The notes: generated by a model from the sequence alone, not told the origin. A stretch of DNA of 7,699 nucleotides from an uncultured Eubacteriales bacterium (GCA_900313775.1 OMSP01000121.1:1-7699), one strand, 5' to 3'. Counted from the first letter of the stretch, positions 1 to 7,360 are shown. Translations and numbers: made by a program.

Positions 1-135
1 AACAAGAATCTGCCGGTGCCGTCAAGGTTTTATGATCCGGATTCCTATGTGGATGAAGAGGGTAAATATGTTTCGGCGGAGGGAAAGCTTCACGACGGTT
101 CAGACACCCCGTCGGGAGCAGACGATGTGCACTAG
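1..135 (+). CDS. C-terminal fragment of an unrecognised protein (5' end outside window)
   Basis: Frame 1 is open from the first base to a TAG at 133-135, giving 44 residues that begin NKNLPVPSRFYDPDSY and end DTPSGADDVH. The tail is hydrophilic and acidic, rich in Asp, Glu, Gly and Ser, with no membrane segment or motif I recognise; it looks like a disordered C-terminus. The gene converges on the PBP gene with one base between the stop codons, and a good plus-strand terminator follows at 200-235, which supports a real gene ending here. The product cannot be named from this tail. Confidence 0.6.
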   Translation, partial: NKNLPVPSRFYDPDSYVDEEGKYVSAEGKLHDGSDTPSGADDVH

Positions 136-136
136 A

Positions 137-2956
137 TCAGTTTTCGTCAGGATATGATTTCTTCTCGTCGCCGGCATTTTCGCTGTCAGACGGAATTTTA
201 GAGGGGAGCGCTTTGATGCGCCCCTCTTGTTTTTTCAGTTCATCGTACAGATCATCGTATTCAGCGTAGGAAGAACAGTTGTCCAGTTCAGCCCAGGCAT
301 CTTCAAGGATCTGCTGCGTGGTCGCAGTGTTATATCTGCGGTTGGACAGTACATCCAGATACCAATCCATGCGTTTGATGCGCATATCATGCAACTGGTC
401 CTGAGCACGGATCTTGCTGTCCTCGGCGTTGAGCTCGCTCTGCTGTTGAGCCTTGAGAATGTCTGCTTCCTCTTTCTCTTTGATCAGCTGCTGCCAGCTG
501 GAGAGCATAAGTTCCTCCAGCGTTTCGTACTGCTTCTGGAGACGCTCCAGGAGTTTTGTTTTGTCAGCACTGTCGGGCAGAGCATCGACCATTTTGTAAG
601 CCTTGGAATATGCGGCTTCAAATCCGAGAGCGGAATCGATATCCGTGATCCGGTACTTCTCAAATGCTGACACAGCCTTTTTAGCTTCCGCCAGAACGGC
701 CTTCTGTCCCTGGTTGGGCGAGCTTCCTTTGTGCTCAGCCAGTTTTTTGGAGTAGTACTCATAACCTGACGGACGGCGCAGATAGGAACGCCTGGACATG
801 TTTAGTTTCTTTTTGTCGTAGACTGTTTTAGTGTACTGACCGTTTTTGATCTGACGGTACTGAATGGAGTCGGGGACCTTAAAATCCTTCGGAGACTTTC
901 CCTTGTGGATACTTGTCATGAAACCGGAGAAAATGGCCTTGGAATAGTCAGAACCCTGATCCAAAACGGCGTTGTCTTCGCGGCCGACCCAGACAGCTGT
1001 CGTGTAATAAGGCGTATAACCGCAGAGCCAGGCGTCGCGATTAGAGTTGGTGGTACCGGTCTTTCCGGCAACGATCTGGTCATCGGTCTTCAGCCCATAA
1101 CAGGTGCCGTATTTTTCCAGGAAGACACCCTCCATCATATCAGTCATCATGAATGCCGCGTCATGTTCATAGATCTTTTTCGGTTTGACCTTTTTCACAT
1201 CATATATCGTGCCATCCTTCTCGTGAGTGACAGAGATCAGACAGGTCTTTTCCGGAGAAATGCCCCCGTTCGCAAGCGTCGCATAACCGCGGGCCATATC
1301 CGATACGGTCACGCCGTATGTGAAGCCGCCAAGGCAAAGTGAGAGAGCGGAGTTGTCAGCCGGCACGAGGGAAGAGAACTCCATCTCAGCCAGATAATCG
1401 ATATAGTCGGGGCTGTAGAGCTGGAAGGCGACCGTGTTTGTGGAGCGGGCCAGAGCCTCACGCACAGTCATTCTTCCGAGATAGCGTCCGTTGGCGTTTT
1501 GAGGGCTGTAGCTGTCTTTATCGCCGGAGACTGCATAGATCCGGTGGTCATCAACGACGGCGGATGGCTGAGTACTGCCCTCATTCAACGCCGGTGTGTA
1601 GACCAGCAGGGGTTTGATCGAGGAGCCGGGCTGCCGTCTGGCGAGAAAAGCCCGGTTGTAAGAATCGCCGCGCCCTCCGACGGCAGCGACGACAAGCCCG
1701 GTCTTGTTGTCATAGCATACTCCGGCGCTCTGCAGCTGATACTTTCCGTCGCGGGACTTTTCTGCGGAACCGGAGAGCGTCTTATTGACCTGCTTCTGCA
1801 GAGTCTTCTGGACCTTCTGATCGAAAGACGTTCTGATCGTATAACCGCCCTCGCGGATCTTCGAGGCCATCGCGGTGTATTCCTTTTCATAAGCCTCTCG
1901 GTATTTGTCGTAATCCTCCTGCTTTTTAAAATGATAGCGCAGCTTGAATCCGTCCTGCTTCATCAGTTCCAGTGTCGTATAGTGCATCGCGAAACTGCAC
2001 ATATAGTTGTTGCTGGAGACAAGACTGGCTTCAGACTGTGTGATCGTGATCTCTGTGTCCAAAGCCGCCTCATAGTCCTCCCGCGAGATATAGTCCTGCT
2101 TGAGCATCCGGTAGAGGATGGTCGTCATTTTCTTTTTCGCCCTGTCATAGTCTGCTACAGGATTGTTTTTATTCGGGCTTTGGCTGATGCCGGCCATCAT
2201 CGCGCATTCGGCCAGGTTCAGTTCCTTGCAGTTTTTGTCAAAATAGAATTTTGAAGCTGACTGCACGCCGTAGCACCCGTTGCCGTAGTAATTGGAATTG
2301 CAGTAGAACTCCATGATCTCGGCTTTGTTGTATTTTTTCTCCAGTTTGGGGGCCAGCAGTATCTCGGTAAATTTTCTTGAGAAGGTCTGATCTGCGGTCA
2401 GCAGATTATTCTTGATGACTTGCTGTGTGATTGTGGAACCGCCCTGGGTGATCTCGCCCTTGTGCTTGATCAGTTCCAAGGTCGCGCGGATGATCGCGGT
2501 GTAGTCGACGCCTTGATGAACTTTATAGTTTTTGTCTTCAATGGTGATATAGGCATTTTGCAGATCGGACGGGATCTGATCGATCGTGACATAGGTATAG
2601 CTGCCGGAATCGACTTCGCCGATCACCTTATCGTCTTTGTCCAGAAACTGTGTATTGGAGAGCAAGCGGAAAGTCCCGTCGCTCATCTGAGCGAGCGCGT
2701 CATAGGCGTCGCCGGCAAGCTTCCGGTAGGTGTCGGATCGCATAAAGGCATTAAGTGCCAGCACCATTGCACCATAGATGAGCGCGGCTGCGATCACCAT
2801 GCGCCAGAGAACGGTCAGGACCTTGTTGGGGAATGAACGGGATTCCCAGCGCTCCTGTTTGATCCGCTTTCGGTTGCGCCGTTTTAACTTGCGCTGTTCG
2901 CGGCGGGAGAGAGGCGCCTCCTCTGTTTGGATGTTGTTTTTGCTCAGATCGTCCAT
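137..2956 (-). CDS. Class A penicillin-binding protein (bifunctional glycosyltransferase/transpeptidase)
   Basis: This 939-residue membrane-anchored enzyme should polymerise lipid II into glycan strands and cross-link the stem peptides outside the membrane. Residues 1-45 are cytoplasmic and very basic; one membrane helix spans about 46-72. The GT51 domain (about 100-290) shows the EDxxYxxHxG box with likely catalytic Glu140, GGSTITQQ at 172-179, and the RKFTEILLA block with Glu198. The transpeptidase domain (about 405-695) has SSIK with nucleophile Ser445, STN at 505-507 and KTGT at 632-635, so both active sites look intact. Residues about 735-939 form a charged, Glu/Lys/Gln-rich, probably helical tail with no PASTA repeat seen. 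The ATG at 2956 is the only ATG/GTG/TTG before the in-frame upstream stop, although its Shine-Dalgarno is poor. No convincing sigma-70 promoter was found upstream. The gene is divergent from dut and appears monocistronic. Family assignment is firm; which paralogue (PonA, PbpF or other) is not determined. Confidence 0.96.
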   Translation of the reverse strand: MDDLSKNNIQTEEAPLSRREQRKLKRRNRKRIKQERWESRSFPNKVLTVLWRMVIAAALIYGAMVLALNAFMRSDTYRKLAGDAYDALAQMSDGTFRLLSNTQFLDKDDKVIGEVDSGSYTYVTIDQIPSDLQNAYITIEDKNYKVHQGVDYTAIIRATLELIKHKGEITQGGSTITQQVIKNNLLTADQTFSRKFTEILLAPKLEKKYNKAEIMEFYCNSNYYGNGCYGVQSASKFYFDKNCKELNLAECAMMAGISQSPNKNNPVADYDRAKKKMTTILYRMLKQDYISREDYEAALDTEITITQSEASLVSSNNYMCSFAMHYTTLELMKQDGFKLRYHFKKQEDYDKYREAYEKEYTAMASKIREGGYTIRTSFDQKVQKTLQKQVNKTLSGSAEKSRDGKYQLQSAGVCYDNKTGLVVAAVGGRGDSYNRAFLARRQPGSSIKPLLVYTPALNEGSTQPSAVVDDHRIYAVSGDKDSYSPQNANGRYLGRMTVREALARSTNTVAFQLYSPDYIDYLAEMEFSSLVPADNSALSLCLGGFTYGVTVSDMARGYATLANGGISPEKTCLISVTHEKDGTIYDVKKVKPKKIYEHDAAFMMTDMMEGVFLEKYGTCYGLKTDDQIVAGKTGTTNSNRDAWLCGYTPYYTTAVWVGREDNAVLDQGSDYSKAIFSGFMTSIHKGKSPKDFKVPDSIQYRQIKNGQYTKTVYDKKKLNMSRRSYLRRPSGYEYYSKKLAEHKGSSPNQGQKAVLAEAKKAVSAFEKYRITDIDSALGFEAAYSKAYKMVDALPDSADKTKLLERLQKQYETLEELMLSSWQQLIKEKEEADILKAQQQSELNAEDSKIRAQDQLHDMRIKRMDWYLDVLSNRRYNTATTQQILEDAWAELDNCSSYAEYDDLYDELKKQEGRIKALPSKIPSDSENAGDEKKSYPDEN
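200..235 (+). terminator. Rho-independent terminator for the plus-strand gene ending at 135
   Basis: The stem pairs 200-206 (AGAGGGG) with 221-227 (CCCCTCT). It continues through 209-211/218-220 (CGC/GCG) after a two-base AG bulge, with a six-base loop TTTGAT. It runs straight into a T-rich stretch at 227-235 (eight of nine T). The T tract lies only on the plus-strand side, so it should stop transcripts from the upstream plus-strand gene and not those of the PBP. It lies wholly within the 3' part of the antisense PBP gene. Confidence 0.72.
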
Positions 2957-3126
2957 GATTGTTTCTGATACAGACCTGCAGTTCTTGTTTATTTTACTAT
3001 TTTAAGCTGAAATTGGCTATATTTTCGCGCAACTTCTCAAAATACGGGTACTTGCCGGTCATGGTTTTATGCTTTGTTTAAAACGCGGCTATTCATTGTC
3101 GTAGTGTGGCAGTTAAGCGGAGGACA

Positions 3127-3135
3127 TGGTATGAT
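3127..3135 (+). promoter_or_regulatory. Possible extended -10 promoter for dut
   Basis: TGGTATGAT at 3127-3135 fits an extended -10 (TGn followed by TATGAT). No good -35 sits 16-18 bases upstream. Transcription would begin near 3142, giving a short leader of about 17 bases that just contains the ribosome binding site. This is assigned on pattern and position only. Confidence 0.4.
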
Positions 3136-3145
3136 GTTGAAAGAA

Positions 3146-3153
3146 AGGGAGGA
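3146..3153 (+). promoter_or_regulatory. Ribosome binding site that selects the dut start
   Basis: AGGGAGGA at 3146-3153 is a near-perfect Shine-Dalgarno. It directly abuts and overlaps the first in-frame ATG (3153), leaving no spacing, but lies six bases before the second ATG (3159). The second ATG is therefore the likely start. Confidence 0.75.
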
Positions 3154-3158
3154 TGAAT

Positions 3159-3677
3159 ATGGCACAGGCGCGTATTGCAAGATTTGAAAAAGTGAGTTTC
3201 GGACAGTTTGAGCAGGGATGGCACAAAGCAATGGACAGCGATATGTCCGAAGAGGCTGTCCGTGCGATCTATGATGCGATCAAACTGCCGCGCCGTGCGA
3301 CGGCTGCCTCCGCCGGATATGATTTCTGTCTGCCGTCCGATCTGTCTCTGACGGCTGGCGAGAGCGCTCTGATCCCGACCGGGATACGCGTGAAGATGGA
3401 TCCCTCCTGGGTGCTTTGCTGCTTCCCGCGCAGCGGTCTCGGCTTCAAGTACCGCCTTCAGCTTGATAATACGGTCGGTATCATTGACGCTGATTATTAC
3501 GGTTCAGACAACGAGGGCCATATATTCACAAAGATCACCTGCGATGCCAAGTCCGACAAAGTACTGGAGCTTGCGGCGGGAGATGCCTTTATGCAGGCTG
3601 TTTTTCTGCCGTATGGTTTGACGGAGGATGACGATGTAGCTGACATTCGCAACGGTGGTTTCGGAAGTACAGATTAA
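3159..3677 (+). CDS. dut: dUTP diphosphatase (trimeric dUTPase family)
   Basis: Hydrolyses dUTP to dUMP and pyrophosphate, keeping uracil out of DNA and supplying the dTMP precursor. From the 3159 start the protein has 172 residues. All five family motifs can be seen in order: ASAGYDF (I), PRSGLGFK (II), VGIIDADYYG with the expected catalytic Asp (III), AGDAFMQAVF (IV) and the C-terminal RNGGFGSTD (V), whose Phe normally stacks on uracil. Motif IV departs from the common GDRIAQ form. The N-terminus carries about 45 extra residues (starting MAQARIARFEKVSF) before motif I, longer than E. coli Dut; I recall similar longer versions in Clostridia, but this is unchecked. The upstream ATG at 3153 would add only Met-Asn and is badly placed for the ribosome binding site. 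The gene is divergent from the PBP, and its TAA overlaps the stop of the opposing flavoprotein gene. Confidence 0.94.
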   Translation: MAQARIARFEKVSFGQFEQGWHKAMDSDMSEEAVRAIYDAIKLPRRATAASAGYDFCLPSDLSLTAGESALIPTGIRVKMDPSWVLCCFPRSGLGFKYRLQLDNTVGIIDADYYGSDNEGHIFTKITCDAKSDKVLELAAGDAFMQAVFLPYGLTEDDDVADIRNGGFGSTD

Positions 3678-6142
3678 TGTATTGAGAGCGAAGCGGCGAG
3701 GCGCTCGGCTTCGGAGGTGACGGAGTCGACGATCTCGTGCACGAAGTCGGCGTTGCCGGCGATGTGGAGCCAGGAAGGAAGAGAAAGCTGCGAAGCAGGT
3801 GCGTCATGAGAGAGCGCGTCTGTCGAGGCGGTGGAATCGTCAGCCAGAAGATTCCAGACCAGTTCACGTTCGGGGATCAGACCGACAGCCGTTATCAGCG
3901 TATCACACTCGAGTGTGGTACGTTTTTTTGTGTCCAGATTCTCGATGACGACCGCCTCAAGCTTCTTTTCGCCGATGATCCCGACGATCGTAGATCGCAG
4001 CATCAGCGGGATGTGATGTGCTTCGATGCAGCGCTTATGGTTCTTCTCCATACCGCCCGGACGGTCTTCTTTCTCGACCATGGCAAGGATGTTCTTGCCG
4101 TTAAGTGAGAGGCGCCGGGCTACGATCTGCCCGATGTCGCCGCTTCCCAGGACCACTATGTTTTTGCCGATATCGCGGTGTTCCAGATTAACGAGCTTTT
4201 GCATTTCTCCCGCTGTATAAATACCCTGAGGTCTCGTCCCTGCAATACCGAGAGATCCGATGGCTCTTTCGCGGCAGCCGGTCGCGAGGATGCACTGATC
4301 AAAGCTCACACTGCAGACGCCTGCCCCGGAGGAGAGCAGAGCGGTGCGGTCGGGGTTCAGCCGCAGGACTGTTGTGTTCAAGCGCAGATCAAATGCCGGA
4401 CGTGAAATGTCAGTGTCCGAAGACATGGAAAGAAACTCGTCAATCTTTTTGATAAACTTCTCCGCGTACTCCGGACCGGTCAGGTCTTCTCTGAAATAAC
4501 CAAGTCCAAATCCATCGTGAATACACTGAGGCAGGATGCCGCCGAGCCGGTCACTGCGGTCAACCAAAAGGACGGTCAAGCCATTTTTGGCGGCAGTCAG
4601 CGCTGCGGCCATGCCGGCCGCTCCGGCACCGACAACGAGGAGATCGACATGTTCGGTTTTTTCTGATAAGAGATCAGTGTTTTTGCCGGAGACAGAGCGA
4701 TCCCCCGCGGAAACATGAAAACCTTCAGTTGTCTTGTCCGTGCCAATGCTTTCTTCCAGCATTTTCATGATCTTTGACCGGCAGAATCCACCCTGGCAGC
4801 GTCCCATACCTGCACCGACACGGCGCCGGACGCCTTCGACACTGACAGCCCCGCGGCGGATCGCCTCGAGCACTTCCCCTTTGGTGATCTGCTTGCAGCG
4901 GCAGACGATCTCGCCGTAAGCGGGATCCTGACCGATCAGCAAGGCATGCTCGTCATTTGTGAGTTCGGATGGTTTTGATATCCCTTTGCGAACCGGATCG
5001 AAATCAGCGTTTTGCCGTGTGATGCCCAGGTATTCCGTGATCTTGCCGGCCATATATATGCCGAGTTCCTCCGCGCAGGTGATGCCCGGCGTCTTGATAC
5101 CGATCAGTGAGAACAGACCTTCTTCCTCGAGGATCGGGAAGCCCGGGATGTTCTTCTTCTCAGGGATCCATATGCCGTCTTTGACTGTTCCGTAGCGTGT
5201 ATTAGGGCGGATGGCACCGAAGTTGCGGATGACCATGTCAAAGGGAAAACCGGGGATGACTTCCCTGCATTTGGCACTCAGATGCGCCAGACCTTCTTCG
5301 CTTGTCGGGAAGGAGTCTGTGCGCAGATCACTGTGGCGGTTCGTCGGTCCGGCAAGGATATTGCCGTCCGTTGTCGGGACAAGAGTCAGACCTTTGCCGT
5401 CTTCATCTTCCTGGGAGATGATATGACTGATCAGATCGCCGGCATGCGGATCGAGGATATAATAGTCGGCCGCGCGCGGACGGATGCGGATCATCGGCGG
5501 CAGTATCATTTCCCTGACGACATCGGCGGTCAGACCTGCGCAGTTGAGGACTGCGCCGCAGCGATACGTGTCCGCTGTGGTATCAAGTTCAAACCCGTCC
5601 GCGGTCTGCCGCATAGCGACAAGTTTTTCATTCAGATGAAATACGGCGCCGTTATGCAGCGCATTTTCATATGCAGCGATGCCGAGAAGCCAGGGATCAA
5701 CAGCTCCGACATTCGGATCGTAGAGACCTTTAGTAAAAGCAGGGGACAGGCGAGGCTCAAGAGCGCGTGCTTCATCGCCGGACATGAGTTTAAGTGAATA
5801 ATCTCCCTGCCCATGTGCGTGATCCAGTCTCTCCTGCAGGAAAGACTCACCGTTCGGGCCGGAAGCGATATACAGATATCCGCAGCGTCTGAACGGCACA
5901 TCCAGATCGCGGCAGAGTTGTTCAAAATGAGCACTCGCGCGGGCACTCATCTTGTTCTTGAGCGTTCCGGTGGCAGTAGAGTTTTTAGTGTAGATGATGC
6001 CTGTGTTGGCGCGCGTGATACCCTCACAGACATCCTCGTTCTGTTCGAGGACATCTACGGAGAGTTCATATTGGCGGAGGGCTCTGGCCGCAAAGCAGCC
6101 GAGGATCCCGGCACCTACGATGATGACATCTGTCTGCTTCAT
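3674..6142 (-). CDS. Fused GlpA-like FAD oxidoreductase, BFD-type [2Fe-2S] domain and FAD/NAD(P)H oxidoreductase
   Basis: The 822-residue protein has three parts. Residues 1-375 are a DAO/GlpA-type flavoprotein: the Rossmann motif GAGILG is at 10-15, and a C-terminal block around 345-365 (GIKTPGITCAEELG) is typical of the FAD site. Residues about 410-462 are a BFD-like [2Fe-2S] domain with Cys414, Cys416, Cys449 and Cys454. After a polar linker, residues 499-822 are a pyridine-nucleotide oxidoreductase with FAD motif GAGAAG (505-510), GGILPQC (534-540), NAD(P) motif GSGDIG (666-671) and a closing FAD block near 794-816. No redox-active CxxC is seen. Related parts occur as separate subunits in GlpA/GlpB, HcnB/HcnC and opine oxidase systems. 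A likely reaction is oxidation of a hydroxy- or amino-type substrate with electrons passed via FAD and Fe-S to the second flavin and NAD(P); the substrate cannot be read from the sequence. The start has a weak Shine-Dalgarno seven bases after the moeA stop, suggesting translational coupling. The name glycerol-3-phosphate dehydrogenase would be overreach. Confidence 0.88.
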   Translation of the reverse strand: MKQTDVIIVGAGILGCFAARALRQYELSVDVLEQNEDVCEGITRANTGIIYTKNSTATGTLKNKMSARASAHFEQLCRDLDVPFRRCGYLYIASGPNGESFLQERLDHAHGQGDYSLKLMSGDEARALEPRLSPAFTKGLYDPNVGAVDPWLLGIAAYENALHNGAVFHLNEKLVAMRQTADGFELDTTADTYRCGAVLNCAGLTADVVREMILPPMIRIRPRAADYYILDPHAGDLISHIISQEDEDGKGLTLVPTTDGNILAGPTNRHSDLRTDSFPTSEEGLAHLSAKCREVIPGFPFDMVIRNFGAIRPNTRYGTVKDGIWIPEKKNIPGFPILEEEGLFSLIGIKTPGITCAEELGIYMAGKITEYLGITRQNADFDPVRKGISKPSELTNDEHALLIGQDPAYGEIVCRCKQITKGEVLEAIRRGAVSVEGVRRRVGAGMGRCQGGFCRSKIMKMLEESIGTDKTTEGFHVSAGDRSVSGKNTDLLSEKTEHVDLLVVGAGAAGMAAALTAAKNGLTVLLVDRSDRLGGILPQCIHDGFGLGYFREDLTGPEYAEKFIKKIDEFLSMSSDTDISRPAFDLRLNTTVLRLNPDRTALLSSGAGVCSVSFDQCILATGCRERAIGSLGIAGTRPQGIYTAGEMQKLVNLEHRDIGKNIVVLGSGDIGQIVARRLSLNGKNILAMVEKEDRPGGMEKNHKRCIEAHHIPLMLRSTIVGIIGEKKLEAVVIENLDTKKRTTLECDTLITAVGLIPERELVWNLLADDSTASTDALSHDAPASQLSLPSWLHIAGNADFVHEIVDSVTSEAERLAASLSIH
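3689..3713. other. Stem-loop just past the dut stop, within the opposing gene
   Basis: CGAAGC (3689-3694) pairs with GCTTCG (3708-3713), and CGAG (3697-3700) pairs with CTCG (3704-3707). A GG bulge and a three-base GCG loop complete a ten-pair GC-rich hairpin starting 12 bases after the dut stop. Neither side has a T run, so it is not a classical intrinsic terminator. It may protect the 3' end of the dut transcript or be a by-product of the coding sequence, which reads EAERLAA on the minus strand. Confidence 0.3.
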
Positions 6143-6149
6143 GTTTGTT

Positions 6150-7343
6150 TCAGTCCAGCAATTCTATGGTGACGACATCGCCTGCAGCATAGCCGTCGCA
6201 TCCGACGGGGATGCGCAGGATGCCGTCCGATCTCATATACTCGGATATGGAGCCGCTTCCGCGCTGATGCGGAACGGCAAGAGGCGGGTCAGCGTCCTCC
6301 TCAGCGAAATGCACGCGGGCAAACTCTTCCAGATGAGGTTTGGATTTAATGCCTTCGGCCAGCGCGACATCACAGTAACAACGCGGCTCAGCCCAGCCGT
6401 GATACCACAGGTCGATCACCGGTTTCACGACTTCGCGCAGGATGATGACGCCGGCGACCGGGTAGCCAGGGATACCGATAAGAGGTTTGGCGTCTTTATA
6501 CCCTACGATCGTCGGTCTGCCCGGCTTGACGGCCAGTCCGTGGGCCAGTACAGTGCCGGTCTGTGCAATAATCTCGACCGTGTAATCATCGCGTCCGGTC
6601 GATGATCCGGCGCCCAACAGTACGAAATCACATTCGTCAAGCGCTTTGGCGAGCGCTGTCTGCAGAAGATCCTTTTTGTCCGGTGTGATCGGGTAGAGCC
6701 GAACATCTGCCTGCCATTCCCGCAGCATAGCGGCAAACACCGAGGAGTTGAAGTCTGTGATCTCGCCCGGTGCCGGGGCTCTTCCCGGGGGGATGATCTC
6801 GTCGCCGGTCGGGATGAATCCGATGACCGGCCGTTTCAGCACAGACACTTCATTGACTCCCCCGGCGATCATCGCGCCGACGGCAGCCGGCGTGATGCGG
6901 ACATAGGCTTCCAGCAGTTCTTCACCGGCTTTTATATCTTCTCCTGTAGGACGGATGTTTTTGCCCTGCGGGACGGCGCGTGTGACCTGTATCGTTCCGC
7001 CATCGCCGGGAAGAGTGTATTCTTTCATGACGACCGTATCGTGCTTCTCCGTGACCGGATCGCCTGTATCGACGACAGTGTATTGATCCGCGCTAAGTGT
7101 CACGGGATGTGAATCTGAAGCGCTCCGTACAAGTTCCGCACGGGTCGTGATCCCGTCCATGGCGCTTGCGTCATAATGCGGGACATTGAGAGCTGCGCGC
7201 ACCGGTACTGCGGTGATGCGGCCTGCGGATTCTGTCACAGAGACAGTCTCGGTACCGGCCGCGAATCCCTGTTCGCACAGGGCTACTGTTAGTTTTTTCA
7301 AAGCCTCATTCAGAGGGGTTCTTTCTTTCTGTTCAGATGTCAT
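6150..7343 (-). CDS. moeA: Molybdopterin molybdenumtransferase (MoeA family)
   Basis: MoeA inserts molybdate into adenylylated molybdopterin, the last general step of molybdenum cofactor synthesis in the cytoplasm. The 397 residues match the normal single-unit MoeA length (E. coli about 411). Motifs seen are SAMDG (60-64), RPTGEDIKAGE (131-141), PTGDEI (178-183), GAGSSTGRDDYT (244-255), HGLAVKPGRP (268-277), GIPGYPV (290-296) and a C-terminal domain ending DVVTIELLD. Two differ from the E. coli form: SAMDGI replaces SAMDGY, and GIPGYPV replaces the GNP version; the GYP version is, from memory, common in archaeal and clostridial relatives. There is no added periplasmic-binding-like domain such as some clostridial MoeA proteins carry. 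The ATG at 7343 has GAGGAGG upstream. It is the first gene of a probable two-gene operon with the fused flavoprotein; no other cofactor gene or molybdoenzyme lies in the window. Confidence 0.93.
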   Translation of the reverse strand: MTSEQKERTPLNEALKKLTVALCEQGFAAGTETVSVTESAGRITAVPVRAALNVPHYDASAMDGITTRAELVRSASDSHPVTLSADQYTVVDTGDPVTEKHDTVVMKEYTLPGDGGTIQVTRAVPQGKNIRPTGEDIKAGEELLEAYVRITPAAVGAMIAGGVNEVSVLKRPVIGFIPTGDEIIPPGRAPAPGEITDFNSSVFAAMLREWQADVRLYPITPDKKDLLQTALAKALDECDFVLLGAGSSTGRDDYTVEIIAQTGTVLAHGLAVKPGRPTIVGYKDAKPLIGIPGYPVAGVIILREVVKPVIDLWYHGWAEPRCYCDVALAEGIKSKPHLEEFARVHFAEEDADPPLAVPHQRGSGSISEYMRSDGILRIPVGCDGYAAGDVVTIELLD

Positions 7344-7353
7344 GACACAGGAT

Positions 7354-7360
7354 CCTCCTC
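7354..7360 (-). promoter_or_regulatory. Ribosome binding site of moeA
   Basis: Read on the minus strand this is GAGGAGG, ending ten bases before the ATG at 7343. The match to the anti-Shine-Dalgarno is excellent and the spacing slightly long. It fixes the start of MoeA. Confidence 0.75.

Noticed and set aside
93..114. Inverted repeat CGACGG/CCGTCG with a ten-base loop, as a possible terminator for the PBP
   Set aside because: On the minus strand the stem is followed by TGAAGCTTTCC, with no T run, and six base pairs with a ten-base loop is weak. It probably reflects coding sequence.
1499..2254. 251-codon plus-strand open frame opposite the PBP gene
   Set aside because: It is fully antisense to the well-supported transpeptidase/glycosyltransferase coding region, has no ribosome binding site at its first ATG that I could see, and its translation resembles no family I know. 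It is a shadow frame.
2991..3004. Two TAAAAT hexamers on the minus strand as -10 boxes for the PBP
   Set aside because: They are positioned plausibly upstream of the ATG, but no recognisable -35 lies 16-18 bases away from either, so no promoter is called.
3674..6142. Naming the flavoprotein glycerol-3-phosphate dehydrogenase (glpA) or thioredoxin reductase (trxB)
   Set aside because: The folds match, but there is no glycerol gene nearby, no CxxC redox pair, and the substrate pocket cannot be read. A specific name would not be supported.
5994..6605. 203-codon plus-strand open frame across the moeA/flavoprotein junction
   Set aside because: It is antisense to the ends of two genes with clear conserved motifs and has no supporting start signal. 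Long antisense frames are expected at this GC content.
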